Positions 17,976 through 25,212 of a stretch of 64,000 bases of DNA are shown here, piece by piece. A program made the translations under genes and the position numbers. This DNA is from Trebonia sp963785645 (GTDB taxonomy: Bacteria; Actinomycetota; Actinomycetes; Streptosporangiales; Streptosporangiaceae), in assembly GCA_963785645.1 (NCBI GenBank), contig CAWAWG010000009.1, positions 372,001 to 436,000 of the forward strand, read 5' to 3'. Positions within the stretch are counted from its first letter, which is position 1. Every line of letters begins with the position of its first letter. The notes beneath the pieces are model-generated. The model worked only from the letters and a program-made list of their open reading frames with translations. It was not told the origin of the DNA and did not search any database.

Positions 17976-18886
17976 ACGTCATCGAGACCGCCGGGCTTGG
18001 CAAATGCTATGGGAAATCGTGGGCGCTGCGCGACTGCACCGTGACGGTGCCGGAAGGGCGCCTGGCGGCCCTCGTCGGCCCCAACGGAGCAGGCAAGTCC
18101 ACGCTGATGAACATCGTCGTGGGCCTGTCCGTGCCCACCGTGGGCGCCGTGACCGTGCTCGGCGGCGAGCCCGCGGGTTCGCCTGCCGCGCTCGACGGCA
18201 TCGCCTTCATGGCGCAGGACGCACCGCTCTACAAGAACTTCTCGGCGGCCGAGATGCTGCACCTGACGAGGAACCTGAACCGGAGCTTCGACCACTCGTA
18301 CGCGAAGCAGCGGCTCGCCGGCCTCGACATCCCGCTGAAGAAGAAGTCGGGCAAGCTGTCGGGCGGCCAGCAGGCACAGCTCGCGCTCACCCTGGCCCTC
18401 GCCCGGCACCCGCGGCTGCTCATACTCGACGAGCCCCTGGCCGCGCTCGACCCGCTGGCCCGCCAGGACTTCATGGCCACGGTCATGACATCGATGACCG
18501 ACGACGGCGTCTCCGTCATGCTCTCCTCGCACGCGATCGCCGAGCTTGAGCGGATGGCCGACTACCTGATCGTGCTCGGCGGCGGTGAACTGCGGATCGC
18601 GGGGGAGACCGATGAACTGCTGGCCGAGCACCGGGTCCTGACCGGCCCGTCGGCGGAGGCCGGCCGCATCGCGGCCCGGCTGTCCCCGATCCAGGACCGG
18701 CGGGCCGGCGCACAGGCCCACTTGCTCGTCAGGAACGGCGGGTCGGCCGGTGACGGGGCGGTGCCGCCCGGCTGGGAGGCGCACCCGGTCAGCCTGGAAG
18801 AGGTCATTCTCGCCTACCTGCGCCCCGCCGCAGGCGGGAACTCGGTCCCCGGTCCCCGGGCGCAACTGACGGAGGTAACCCGATGA
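17972..18886 (+). CDS. ABC transporter ATP-binding protein
   Basis: A 304-aa ATPase with Walker A GPNGAGKS (37-44), signature LSGGQQ (129-134) and Walker B LLILDEP (149-155). The order and length resemble YtrB/EcsA-type ATPases, and the last 90 residues form a C-terminal extension. It overlaps GntR upstream and the permease downstream by four bases each (ATGA), which signals translational coupling. Export of a drug, lipid or peptide is the likely role; the substrate is unknown. Confidence 0.93.
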   Translation: MNVIETAGLGKCYGKSWALRDCTVTVPEGRLAALVGPNGAGKSTLMNIVVGLSVPTVGAVTVLGGEPAGSPAALDGIAFMAQDAPLYKNFSAAEMLHLTRNLNRSFDHSYAKQRLAGLDIPLKKKSGKLSGGQQAQLALTLALARHPRLLILDEPLAALDPLARQDFMATVMTSMTDDGVSVMLSSHAIAELERMADYLIVLGGGELRIAGETDELLAEHRVLTGPSAEAGRIAARLSPIQDRRAGAQAHLLVRNGGSAGDGAVPPGWEAHPVSLEEVILAYLRPAAGGNSVPGPRAQLTEVTR

Positions 18887-19926
18887 CCGCGCTTACCGTG
18901 CCCGCCAAGCCAGGTCAGGACGCTGGAGCCGGGCTGCGGCCGGTGCCGTGGCCAAGAATGCTGTGGATCACCTGGCGCCAGCACCGCGCCGCGTTCATTA
19001 GCGTGCCCGCCGTACTCGCCGCGGCAGCCATCCCTCTGGTGATCTACGGCCTGAAGGCGCACCACGACTACACAGCGCTCGTCAACTGTCCGCTGAACCC
19101 CGGGAACCGGTCGGCCACCTGCAGCCAGCTGATGACCGATTTCAATTCCACCGTCTGGCCGCTGGCGAATATCTGCTCCCTGCTGATGCAGCTCGTGCCG
19201 GTGCTGCTCGGTGCGTTCGTCGGCGCCCCGCTGCTGGCCAGGGAGCTGGAAACCGGCACCTTCCGGTACGCCTGGACGCAGGGCTTTGGCCGGGAACGGC
19301 AGGCGATCGCCAAGCTCGCGCTGCTCGGACTCACGCTGGCCGTCCTGGCCTGGGCGTTCAGCGAGCTGTTCTCCTGGTTCTTCCAGCCGTTCCTGTGGGT
19401 GGAGCAGCTGAACCAGATGTCGACGGAGTCGGTATTCGACACCCGCGGGCTCGTATTCCCCGCCTTCACCCTTGTCTCCTTCGTGATCGGCGCGTTCCTC
19501 GGCATGCTCTTCCGCCGGATCATCCCCGCGATGGCCGCGACCCTCGGCGCCTACCTCGCGATCCGCCTCGTGGCCTGGGGTGTTCGCGGGCAGTACCCGC
19601 TGACGGTGGTCACCGGCAACGCGAACCAGTTCATCGCTTACGGGACGCCCAGCCAGCCGGGCTTCCCGTGGATCCTGAACACCTGGATCACCGGCCCGGG
19701 CGGCCAGCCGGCCAGCCAGTCCGTCCTCAACCATTTCCATGGCAATGTGAGCGCGAGCGGGAACCAGGTCGTGGCGTCGGTGCCGAAGGGGTACACGATC
19801 TGGACCAGGTTCTTCCCGCCGAGCCACTTCTGGCCCATGCAGCTCATGGAGGCGAGCTGGCTCCTGGTTCTCGCGCTAGCCTTCGGCGCCGCGACGGTCT
19901 GGCTGGTCCACCGGCGCGCCGCCTAG
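18883..19926 (+). CDS. ABC transporter permease
   Basis: A 347-aa membrane protein with about six hydrophobic segments: near the N-terminus (FISVPAVLAAAAIPLVIYGL), an ICSLLMQLVPVLLGAFVGAP helix, LALLGLTLAVLAWAF, FPAFTLVSFVIGAFLGMLF, a helix around MAATLGAYLAIRLVAW, and a C-terminal LLVLALAFGAATVWLV. Two large extracytoplasmic loops (about residues 65-85 and 235-305) lie between them, as in YtrC/D-like or ABC-2 permeases. It is the last gene of the operon and pairs with the ATPase before it. Confidence 0.9.
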   Translation: MTALTVPAKPGQDAGAGLRPVPWPRMLWITWRQHRAAFISVPAVLAAAAIPLVIYGLKAHHDYTALVNCPLNPGNRSATCSQLMTDFNSTVWPLANICSLLMQLVPVLLGAFVGAPLLARELETGTFRYAWTQGFGRERQAIAKLALLGLTLAVLAWAFSELFSWFFQPFLWVEQLNQMSTESVFDTRGLVFPAFTLVSFVIGAFLGMLFRRIIPAMAATLGAYLAIRLVAWGVRGQYPLTVVTGNANQFIAYGTPSQPGFPWILNTWITGPGGQPASQSVLNHFHGNVSASGNQVVASVPKGYTIWTRFFPPSHFWPMQLMEASWLLVLALAFGAATVWLVHRRAA

Positions 19927-20014
19927 CTCGGCGGCCACCACTTCGGCCATTTTTCGCCGGAATACCCGTCTCCCGTGCTCGCCCTCCGGTCGTCTGTTCC
20001 GTGGTTCGGCTTTG

Positions 20015-20081
20015 ATAGGGCCATTTCGTGTTGGAAATACCATCCCAAACCGGGTCAGGGAAATGCTCTAAATGGCCCTAT
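20015..20081. repeat. 12-bp perfect inverted repeat with 43-nt loop
   Basis: ATAGGGCCATTT (20015-20026) is the exact reverse complement of AAATGGCCCTAT (20070-20081). The loop holds a smaller TTGG...CCAA pair. It lies about 90 bp after the permease stop, so it may end that transcript, or it may be a fragment of a mobile element; no terminal duplications were seen. Confidence 0.6.
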
Positions 20082-20188
20082 GTCCGCGCGGGCGGATAGA
20101 GCGCGGTCACCCGAGAAACACAATCACCGCTGGTCACAGGTTGATTGGGGGCTAGTGTGCCCGCGACCAAAGCACCTTCCTGGTTAAA

Positions 20189-20257
20189 GGAAACTGGATT
20201 TCCGATTTCATGAAATATCCGGCATGTCGCGGCGCGCCAGCGCCCGACATGCCGGAT
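20189..20257. repeat. Run of three palindromes leading into the tandem array
   Basis: GGAAA...TTTCC (20189-20203), the perfect palindrome ATTTCATGAAAT (20205-20216), and ATCCGGCATGTCG (20217-20229) paired with CGACATGCCGGAT (20245-20257). The last arm lies inside the first 36-bp repeat unit, so the array begins with an inverted partial copy of its own unit. No gene is present. Confidence 0.75.
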
Positions 20258-20806
20258 GCCGTCATCGGCGCGCCAGCGCCCGACATGCCGGATGCCGTCA
20301 TCGGCGCGCCAGCGCCCGACATGCCGGATGCCGTCATCGGCGCGCCAGCGCCCGACATGCCGGATGCCGTCATCGGCGCGCCAGCGCCCGACATGCCGGA
20401 TGCCGTCATCGGCGCGCCAGCGCCCGACATGCCGGATGCCGTCATCGGCGCGCCAGCGCCCGACATGCCGGATGCCGTCATCGGCGCGCCAGCGCCCGAC
20501 ATGCCGGATGCCGTCATCGGCGCGCCAGCGCCCGACATGCCGGATGCCGTCATCGGCGCGCCAGCGCCCGACATGCCGGATGCCGTCATCGGCGCGCCAG
20601 CGCCCGACATGCCGGATGCCGTCATCGGCGCGCCAGCGCCCGACATGCCGGATGCCGTCATCGGCGCGCCAGCGCCCGACATGCCGGATGCCGTCATCGG
20701 CGCGCCAGCGCCCGACATGCCGGATGCCGTCATCGGCGCGCCAGCGCCCGACATGCCGGATGCCGTCATCGGCGCGCCAGCGCCCGACATGCCGGATGCC
20801 GTCATC
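20231..20806. repeat. Sixteen perfect tandem copies of a 36-bp unit
   Basis: The unit begins GGCGCGCCAGCGCCCGACAT and ends GCCGGATGCCGTCATC. By reading, all 16 copies are identical, with no spacers, filling 576 bp. Each unit contains the 8-bp palindrome GGCGCGCC, the small hairpin GGCGC-GCCA-GCGCC and the doublet ATGCCGGATGCCG. Because 36 is divisible by three, all six frames stay open across it, which produces spurious repetitive ORFs. It lies between two convergent genes, the permease (ends 19926) and the toroid protein (ends 20844), so it is most likely non-coding. It is not a CRISPR array. Confidence 0.92.
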
Positions 20807-20843
20807 TATGGTGCGGGCAGCTGAACGTGGCCGGACCGCGGCG

Positions 20844-21944
20844 CTAGCCGTGGCCGGTGAGTGAATCCGCCGTGCTGGCCTCGCATCCGCAGGCGGCGGG
20901 GTCGGCGGGCGGACCGAAGGCGATCGGAGTCGGCGTGGCGCGGAAGATGGCCGCGCCGCCGCTGAAGCCGATGAGCGCGTCGGCGGCGAGCACGACGGCG
21001 GCGGAGGTCCAGCTTGACCGCTCGGCCGGGAAGTGGTTCTCGTTGGCGTACTGCCAGCCGGTCCAGTAGGAGCCGTCGTCGTGCCGCAGTTGTCCGACGG
21101 TGGCGAAGATCTCGCGGGCGCGCTCCCGCTGTCCGCTGGCGTCAAGGGCGAGCACCAGCTCACAGGTTTCCGCGATTGTCACCCAGGGCTGATCGCTCAC
21201 GCAGCGGACACCGAGGCCGGGGACCACGAACGTATCCCAGTCCTGGGCGAGCCGGTCCGCGGCGGCGCGGCCGTGCAGCGCCCCGCCGAGCACCGGGTAG
21301 TACCAGTCCATGGAGAACCGGCTCTTGTTGGCAAATGCCTCTGGGTGATGGGCGAGCGCGTGGCCGAGTTGTTCCGCTGCCAGTTCCCAGTCAGGCTGTG
21401 GCTCACCGGCCAGCTCCGCGAGCGAGATCGCGGAGCGTACACCTTGAAGGATGCTCGAGCAGCCGGAGAGCAGCGCGAACTCCCCGGGCTGGCCCGCCGC
21501 GTCCCGCTCCCAGGCCACCTCGCCGCGCGGCGCCTGCAGGCCGAGCACCCAGCCGATCGCGGCGCGCACGGTCGGCCACATGCGCTCGGTGAACTTCCGG
21601 TCCCTGGTGACAAGGTAATCGTGCCAGGTGCCGACCGCCACGTAGGCGGCATGGTGGCTTTCCGCCGCATGGTCGGCTACGGTCTCGGCGGTGGCGGCTG
21701 TGGGGCCGCCGGTCGTTCGCGGCCATGAACCGTCAGGACGCTGAGTGTCGCGCAGCCACTTGTAGGCGAGCCGCGCCGGGACGGCGAGGCCGCAAGCGCT
21801 CAGCGCCATCGCGCATTCCACGTGGTCCCACGGGTCAACGTGCCCGTCCGGCCAGGGAATCGCGCCGTCAGGCCGCTGCGCGGCGGCGATGCAGTGCGCT
21901 GTCTGGAGGATGTCCGCCGGAGGGGTCGGCTTGGGCGGCTTCAT
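20844..21944 (-). CDS. Prenyltransferase/squalene-cyclase-like alpha-alpha toroid protein
   Basis: A 366-aa protein with repeats of the terpene cyclase/prenyltransferase toroid fold: AAAQRPDGAIPWPDG, WLRDTQRPDGSWPRTTGG and LRHDDGSYWTGWQY are QxxDGSW-like QW motifs. I see no DxDD or DDxxD motif, so it is not an obvious cyclase. It is the third gene in a run with a methyltransferase (four-base ATGA overlap) and a glycosyltransferase upstream. The trio looks like a dedicated modification pathway, perhaps for a glycolipid or isoprenoid, which is inference. Downstream lies the 36-bp array. Confidence 0.8.
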   Translation of the reverse strand: MKPPKPTPPADILQTAHCIAAAQRPDGAIPWPDGHVDPWDHVECAMALSACGLAVPARLAYKWLRDTQRPDGSWPRTTGGPTAATAETVADHAAESHHAAYVAVGTWHDYLVTRDRKFTERMWPTVRAAIGWVLGLQAPRGEVAWERDAAGQPGEFALLSGCSSILQGVRSAISLAELAGEPQPDWELAAEQLGHALAHHPEAFANKSRFSMDWYYPVLGGALHGRAAADRLAQDWDTFVVPGLGVRCVSDQPWVTIAETCELVLALDASGQRERAREIFATVGQLRHDDGSYWTGWQYANENHFPAERSSWTSAAVVLAADALIGFSGGAAIFRATPTPIAFGPPADPAACGCEASTADSLTGHG

Positions 21945-22741
21945 GCGCCAGTCCCGCTGTCGTTTTCCTGATCGGCGGAGAAACCGTGCGGGGAGACAGG
22001 AACCGGCGTCCCGTGCGGCCTGATCGGCTTTCTGGTCTTTCTCGCGTATATCACGAGGCTTTTGCCGATGAGGGGATTGAGGGCTGCTTCAGAAAACCGG
22101 GTGAGGGCGGGCTTGCGCATGATGTCCCAGACGAGCAGCCGGTGATAGGCCCGCACGGCGGGGTGCGTGTCGTCGTGGACACCGACGGCGCACTTGAGCC
22201 ACCAGTAGGCGGAGTGCAGGCCGTGCGCGTAGTGGCTGCCGTTAGGTGTCAGGCCGGCGGCGGTCAGCTTGGCGGTGAGCTCGGCGCGGGTGAAGATCCG
22301 CACGTGGCCACCCGGGACCTCGTGGTACTCGCTGGACAGCGCCCAGCAGATGCGTTCCGGCAGCCAGGCGGGCACCGTGATCGCCGCGGTTCCGCCCGGG
22401 CGCAGCACCCGGGCGATTTCCGCCACGGCCGCGGCGTCGTCCGGGATGTGCTCAAGGATCTCCGCGGCCATAACCGCGTCGAAGGCGCCGTCGGGGAACG
22501 GCAGGCGAGTAGCGTCCGCGGACAGGGCCGTGGCCGCCGCCGGGGGAGTGGCCTCGCCTTCGGCGCGCATGGCGCCGAACATGCCGCTGACCGCAGGGAG
22601 CTCCTTCAGGTCGAGGTCGGCCGCCACCACGCGGGCACCGTGGCGGTAGGCCTCGAAGGCGTGCCGTCCGGCACCGCAGCCGAGGTCCAGAACGCGGTCA
22701 CCTGGATTGATGGGAAATTTCGAGAAATCGACGGTCAGCAA
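21941..22741 (-). CDS. Class I SAM-dependent methyltransferase (UbiE/Methyltransf_11 type)
   Basis: A 266-aa enzyme with motif I DRVLDLGCGAGRHAFEAYRH, followed by ARVVAADLDLKEL (acidic loop) and DAVMAAEILEHIPDD, then LRPGGTAAITVPAW. These are the core methyltransferase strands. The C-terminal part reads GSHYAHGLHSAYWWLKCAVG, a pattern also seen in methyltransferases of cell-envelope clusters. It overlaps the glycosyltransferase by seven bases and the toroid gene by four, so it is translated with both. Confidence 0.9.
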   Translation of the reverse strand: MLTVDFSKFPINPGDRVLDLGCGAGRHAFEAYRHGARVVAADLDLKELPAVSGMFGAMRAEGEATPPAAATALSADATRLPFPDGAFDAVMAAEILEHIPDDAAAVAEIARVLRPGGTAAITVPAWLPERICWALSSEYHEVPGGHVRIFTRAELTAKLTAAGLTPNGSHYAHGLHSAYWWLKCAVGVHDDTHPAVRAYHRLLVWDIMRKPALTRFSEAALNPLIGKSLVIYARKTRKPIRPHGTPVPVSPHGFSADQENDSGTGA

Positions 22742-23988
22742 CCGGGCTCCCCGTTGATCACCTTCCGGTACAGTGCCTCGGTCGCGGCGGCGACCGCGGG
22801 CCAGGCGAACCGCTCGCGCACCCGCGCTAGGCCACGCGACGCGAGCATGGCCCGGGACGGCTCGTTGTCGAGCAGGCCGGCCAGCACGGCGGACAGCTCC
22901 TCGGGATCGCCCGGCGGTACCAGCAGGGCCGCGTCCCCGGTCACCTCGGGCAGCGCGCCGGCCCGGCTGGCGACCAACGGCGTGCCGGACGCCATGTGCT
23001 CCACCGCGGGCAGCGAGAACCCCTCGTACATCGACGGGACCACCGCCACCTCGGCGGAGGCGAGCATCCGGGCGTACTCCGAGTCCGGCAGGCCGCTCGC
23101 GAAAGTGACCCGGTCGCCGAGGGCCAGCTGCGTGACCTGCTGCCTGGTGGCGGCGGACGGAGTGCCGATCACGACGAGGTGCGCTTCGCGCTCGGTGGCC
23201 AGCTTGGCGACCGCGCGCAGCAGCGTGGACAGGCCCTTAAGCGGCGAGTCGGCGCTTGTCACGGTCACAATCCGACCGGGGACGCGTGGCTGCTCCGGGC
23301 GCGGGTGGAAGAGCCGGGTGTCGACGCCGAGCGGGATAATATGCACTTTCTGCCGTTTTACCCGGAAATCGCGGCATATATCGTCCTTTGACGAGGATGA
23401 CACCGTAATCAGCGGCCCTGCGCGCCGGGCCACCCGGCCCTGCATCCGCACGAACCCGTACCAGCGGGCCTTGTTCATGCGTTCGAGCCAGCCGCGCCCG
23501 GCCAGGTCGAGCCGCCTGTCCACCGTTATCGGATGGTGAATCGACGTGACCAGCGGCACGCCAAGCCGACGGAGGCCGAGCATGCCGTACCCGAGCCCCT
23601 GGTTGTCGTGCACTATGTCGAAGTCCCCCGGCCGGGCCCGCAGCGCCCGCAGCGCCCGGAGGCTGAACGTCAGCGGCTCGGGAAACGCTCCGCCCCACAT
23701 CATCGCGACCTCGAGCGCGTCCGCCCAGTCCCGCAGCTCCTCGCGGGCCGGCGTCCGGAACGGGTCGTCGTCACGGTAAAGGTCGAGACTCGGCACCTCG
23801 CGCAGCACCGGCCAGCCACCGAATTCAGGGTTGACGTCGAGCTCCGGATAGGGCTGACCGGAGAACACTTCGACGTGGTGCCCGCGCGCGGCGAGTTCCC
23901 GGCTCAGATGGCGGACGTAAACACCTTGCCCACCGGAGTGTGGTTTGCTGCGGTACGACAGCAGCGCGATGCGCAGCGGACGGTTCAC
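22735..23988 (-). CDS. Glycosyltransferase family 4
   Basis: A GT4 retaining glycosyltransferase of about 417 aa. N-terminal domain: RIALLSYRSKPHSGGQGVYV with the Gly-rich donor loop. C-terminal domain: VTVTSADSPLKGLSTLLRAV, and the E-x7-E motif region VVPSMYEGFSLPAVEHMASG. The frame is open to 24225, but the upstream 79 codons run through the repeat element and look random. GTG 23988 gives MNRPLRIALL, the usual beginning of the fold. The repeat ends about 20 bp upstream, so it forms the 5' leader or the promoter region of this operon. Confidence 0.9.
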   Translation of the reverse strand: MNRPLRIALLSYRSKPHSGGQGVYVRHLSRELAARGHHVEVFSGQPYPELDVNPEFGGWPVLREVPSLDLYRDDDPFRTPAREELRDWADALEVAMMWGGAFPEPLTFSLRALRALRARPGDFDIVHDNQGLGYGMLGLRRLGVPLVTSIHHPITVDRRLDLAGRGWLERMNKARWYGFVRMQGRVARRAGPLITVSSSSKDDICRDFRVKRQKVHIIPLGVDTRLFHPRPEQPRVPGRIVTVTSADSPLKGLSTLLRAVAKLATEREAHLVVIGTPSAATRQQVTQLALGDRVTFASGLPDSEYARMLASAEVAVVPSMYEGFSLPAVEHMASGTPLVASRAGALPEVTGDAALLVPPGDPEELSAVLAGLLDNEPSRAMLASRGLARVRERFAWPAVAAATEALYRKVINGEPGC

Positions 23989-24008
23989 GACCGGGACTGT
24001 ACCTCGGC

Positions 24009-24313
24009 TGTATCTCCCCCGGGGGGATGACCCCCCCGGTGACCCCCCCAAGCATGGGGGAGTCCCTCCCCCAAAACAAAGGGAGCCCCCTCCACTAGCC
24101 TTCATATCCCCCTCGCCGGGGCGGAGCCCCGGGACGGCGCCTGCGGCGCCGGGTGCGTATCCGGTGGGTTGAGGTTGCCGGTCCGCTGTGTCCTGTGCTC
24201 TTCGTCCGTGGTGGGGGGAGCCCATCTCTCCACTTCCCTTCGTGTCCGCAAGCCGTGGGACGGCGCCTGCGGTGCTGGGTGCGTATCCGGTTGGCTGCCG
24301 TTATTGGTCCACT
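24009..24313 (-). repeat. Modular palindromic intergenic repeat, copy A
   Basis: Read on the minus strand toward the glycosyltransferase, this contains two modules starting at 24313 and 24187. Each begins AG(C/T)GGACC and carries a G(C/A)CGCCGCAGGCGCC-type palindrome followed by GTCCC and a GGGGCTCCGCC or similar arm. A G/C-run block follows: CTCCCCCATGCTTGGGG, GGGGTCACCGGGG and a final CCCCCCGGGGGAG hairpin. The same arrangement occurs at 52738-53108. Here it begins 25 bp after the stop of the VIT gene, on the same strand, and ends about 20 bp before the next start. Confidence 0.8.
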
Positions 24314-24337
24314 GCTCCCACTGATCTCGGCCAGCGG

Positions 24338-25054
24338 TCAGCCGGTTGCCATTCCGCCGACGGCTAGGCCGATCAGGTAGGTGAGACCGGCGGCGACCCC
24401 GCCGAGCAGCAGTTGCCGAAGAGCGCCGCGCCAGAACGGGCGGCCGGTGAGCATCGCCACGAGGCCGCCGCCGGTAACCGCGGCCGCCGCGGACAGGCAG
24501 AGGGCCACCCAGAGCGCGTCGAACCCGAGCGCGTAGGGCAGCAGCGGGATGAGCGCACCGATCGAAAAGGCGACCAGCGACGCCGCGGCGGCCACGTACG
24601 GGGAGGGCAGCTCGGCCGGGTTGACCCCGAGCTCCTCGACGGAGTGCACGGCGAGCGCCTTGTCGGGGTGGGCGGAGATCTCGGCGGCGGCCTGCCGGGC
24701 GGTGGCCGCGCTCATGCCCTGGCGGCGCAGCATGCCGACAAGTTCGATCTGCTCGGCGGCGGCGTTGTGCGTGAGTTCGTACTGCTCCTTGTCCACCTCT
24801 GCCTGGACCAGCTCGTTCTGCGAGGAGACGGACACGAATTCGCCGGCCGCCATCGAGAAGGCGCCGGCCGCGAGCCCCGCGAGCCCGGTAAGCAGGATGG
24901 CGTGCTGAGAGCCGCCCCCGCCGCCGACGCCGGCGATCAGGGAGACGTTGGTGACCAGCCCGTCCATCGCCCCGAAGACGGCCGGCCGCAGCCAGCCGCC
25001 CGACACGTCCCGGTGCTCGGTATGATGCTCGTGATCCTTGTCAGGCGTTGTCAC
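24338..25054 (-). CDS. VIT1/CCC1 family iron/manganese transporter
   Basis: A 238-aa membrane protein. The N-terminus WLRPAVFGAMDGLVTNVSLIAGV is the signature first helix of the family (its Asp is needed for metal passage), followed by AAGAFSMAAGEFVSVSSQNEL, a Glu/His-containing cytosolic domain (about 85-140), and three C-terminal helices ending in GLTYLIGLAVGG. Family members move Fe2+ or Mn2+ out of the cytosol. It faces away from hutI. Confidence 0.92.
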   Translation of the reverse strand: MTTPDKDHEHHTEHRDVSGGWLRPAVFGAMDGLVTNVSLIAGVGGGGGSQHAILLTGLAGLAAGAFSMAAGEFVSVSSQNELVQAEVDKEQYELTHNAAAEQIELVGMLRRQGMSAATARQAAAEISAHPDKALAVHSVEELGVNPAELPSPYVAAAASLVAFSIGALIPLLPYALGFDALWVALCLSAAAAVTGGGLVAMLTGRPFWRGALRQLLLGGVAAGLTYLIGLAVGGMATG

Positions 25055-25080
25055 ACAGACATTCTATTGAAGGGCATACG

Positions 25081-25200
25081 GTGCGTTCAGAGAGCGGGGC
25101 CTGGGCGCGACGTGTAGATATGGTCCGCGGCGGGCACCACCTGCTCGTGGATGACGTCCCCGGTGAGCTCGCCGCCGCGATCAGCGCGGTGCTCACCTAG
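25081..25200 (+). pseudogene. Short C-terminal remnant resembling an alpha/beta-hydrolase
   Basis: A 39-codon open frame from GTG 25081 ends VRGGHHLLVDDVPGELAAAI and then SAVLT before TAG. The G-G-H-H-x-x-x-x-D-x-P sequence with a final short helix is the typical end of an alpha/beta hydrolase, with His as the catalytic base. Nothing of the rest of such an enzyme lies upstream, where the VIT gene begins. I read it as the remnant of a deleted gene; it could also be a genuine small peptide or chance. Confidence 0.4.
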
Positions 25201-25212
25201 CGGGCGGCGCCG

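Noticed and set aside
20231..20806. CRISPR array
   Set aside because: The 36-bp units abut directly with no spacers and there are no cas genes nearby.
20078..21163. Long repetitive ORFs on both strands across the 36-bp array
   Set aside because: The period is a multiple of three, so every frame stays open; these frames also cross the toroid gene and have no ribosome site or conserved part.
23989..24225. Extended N-terminus of the glycosyltransferase
   Set aside because: It is the translation of the repeat element; the fold begins at GTG 23988.
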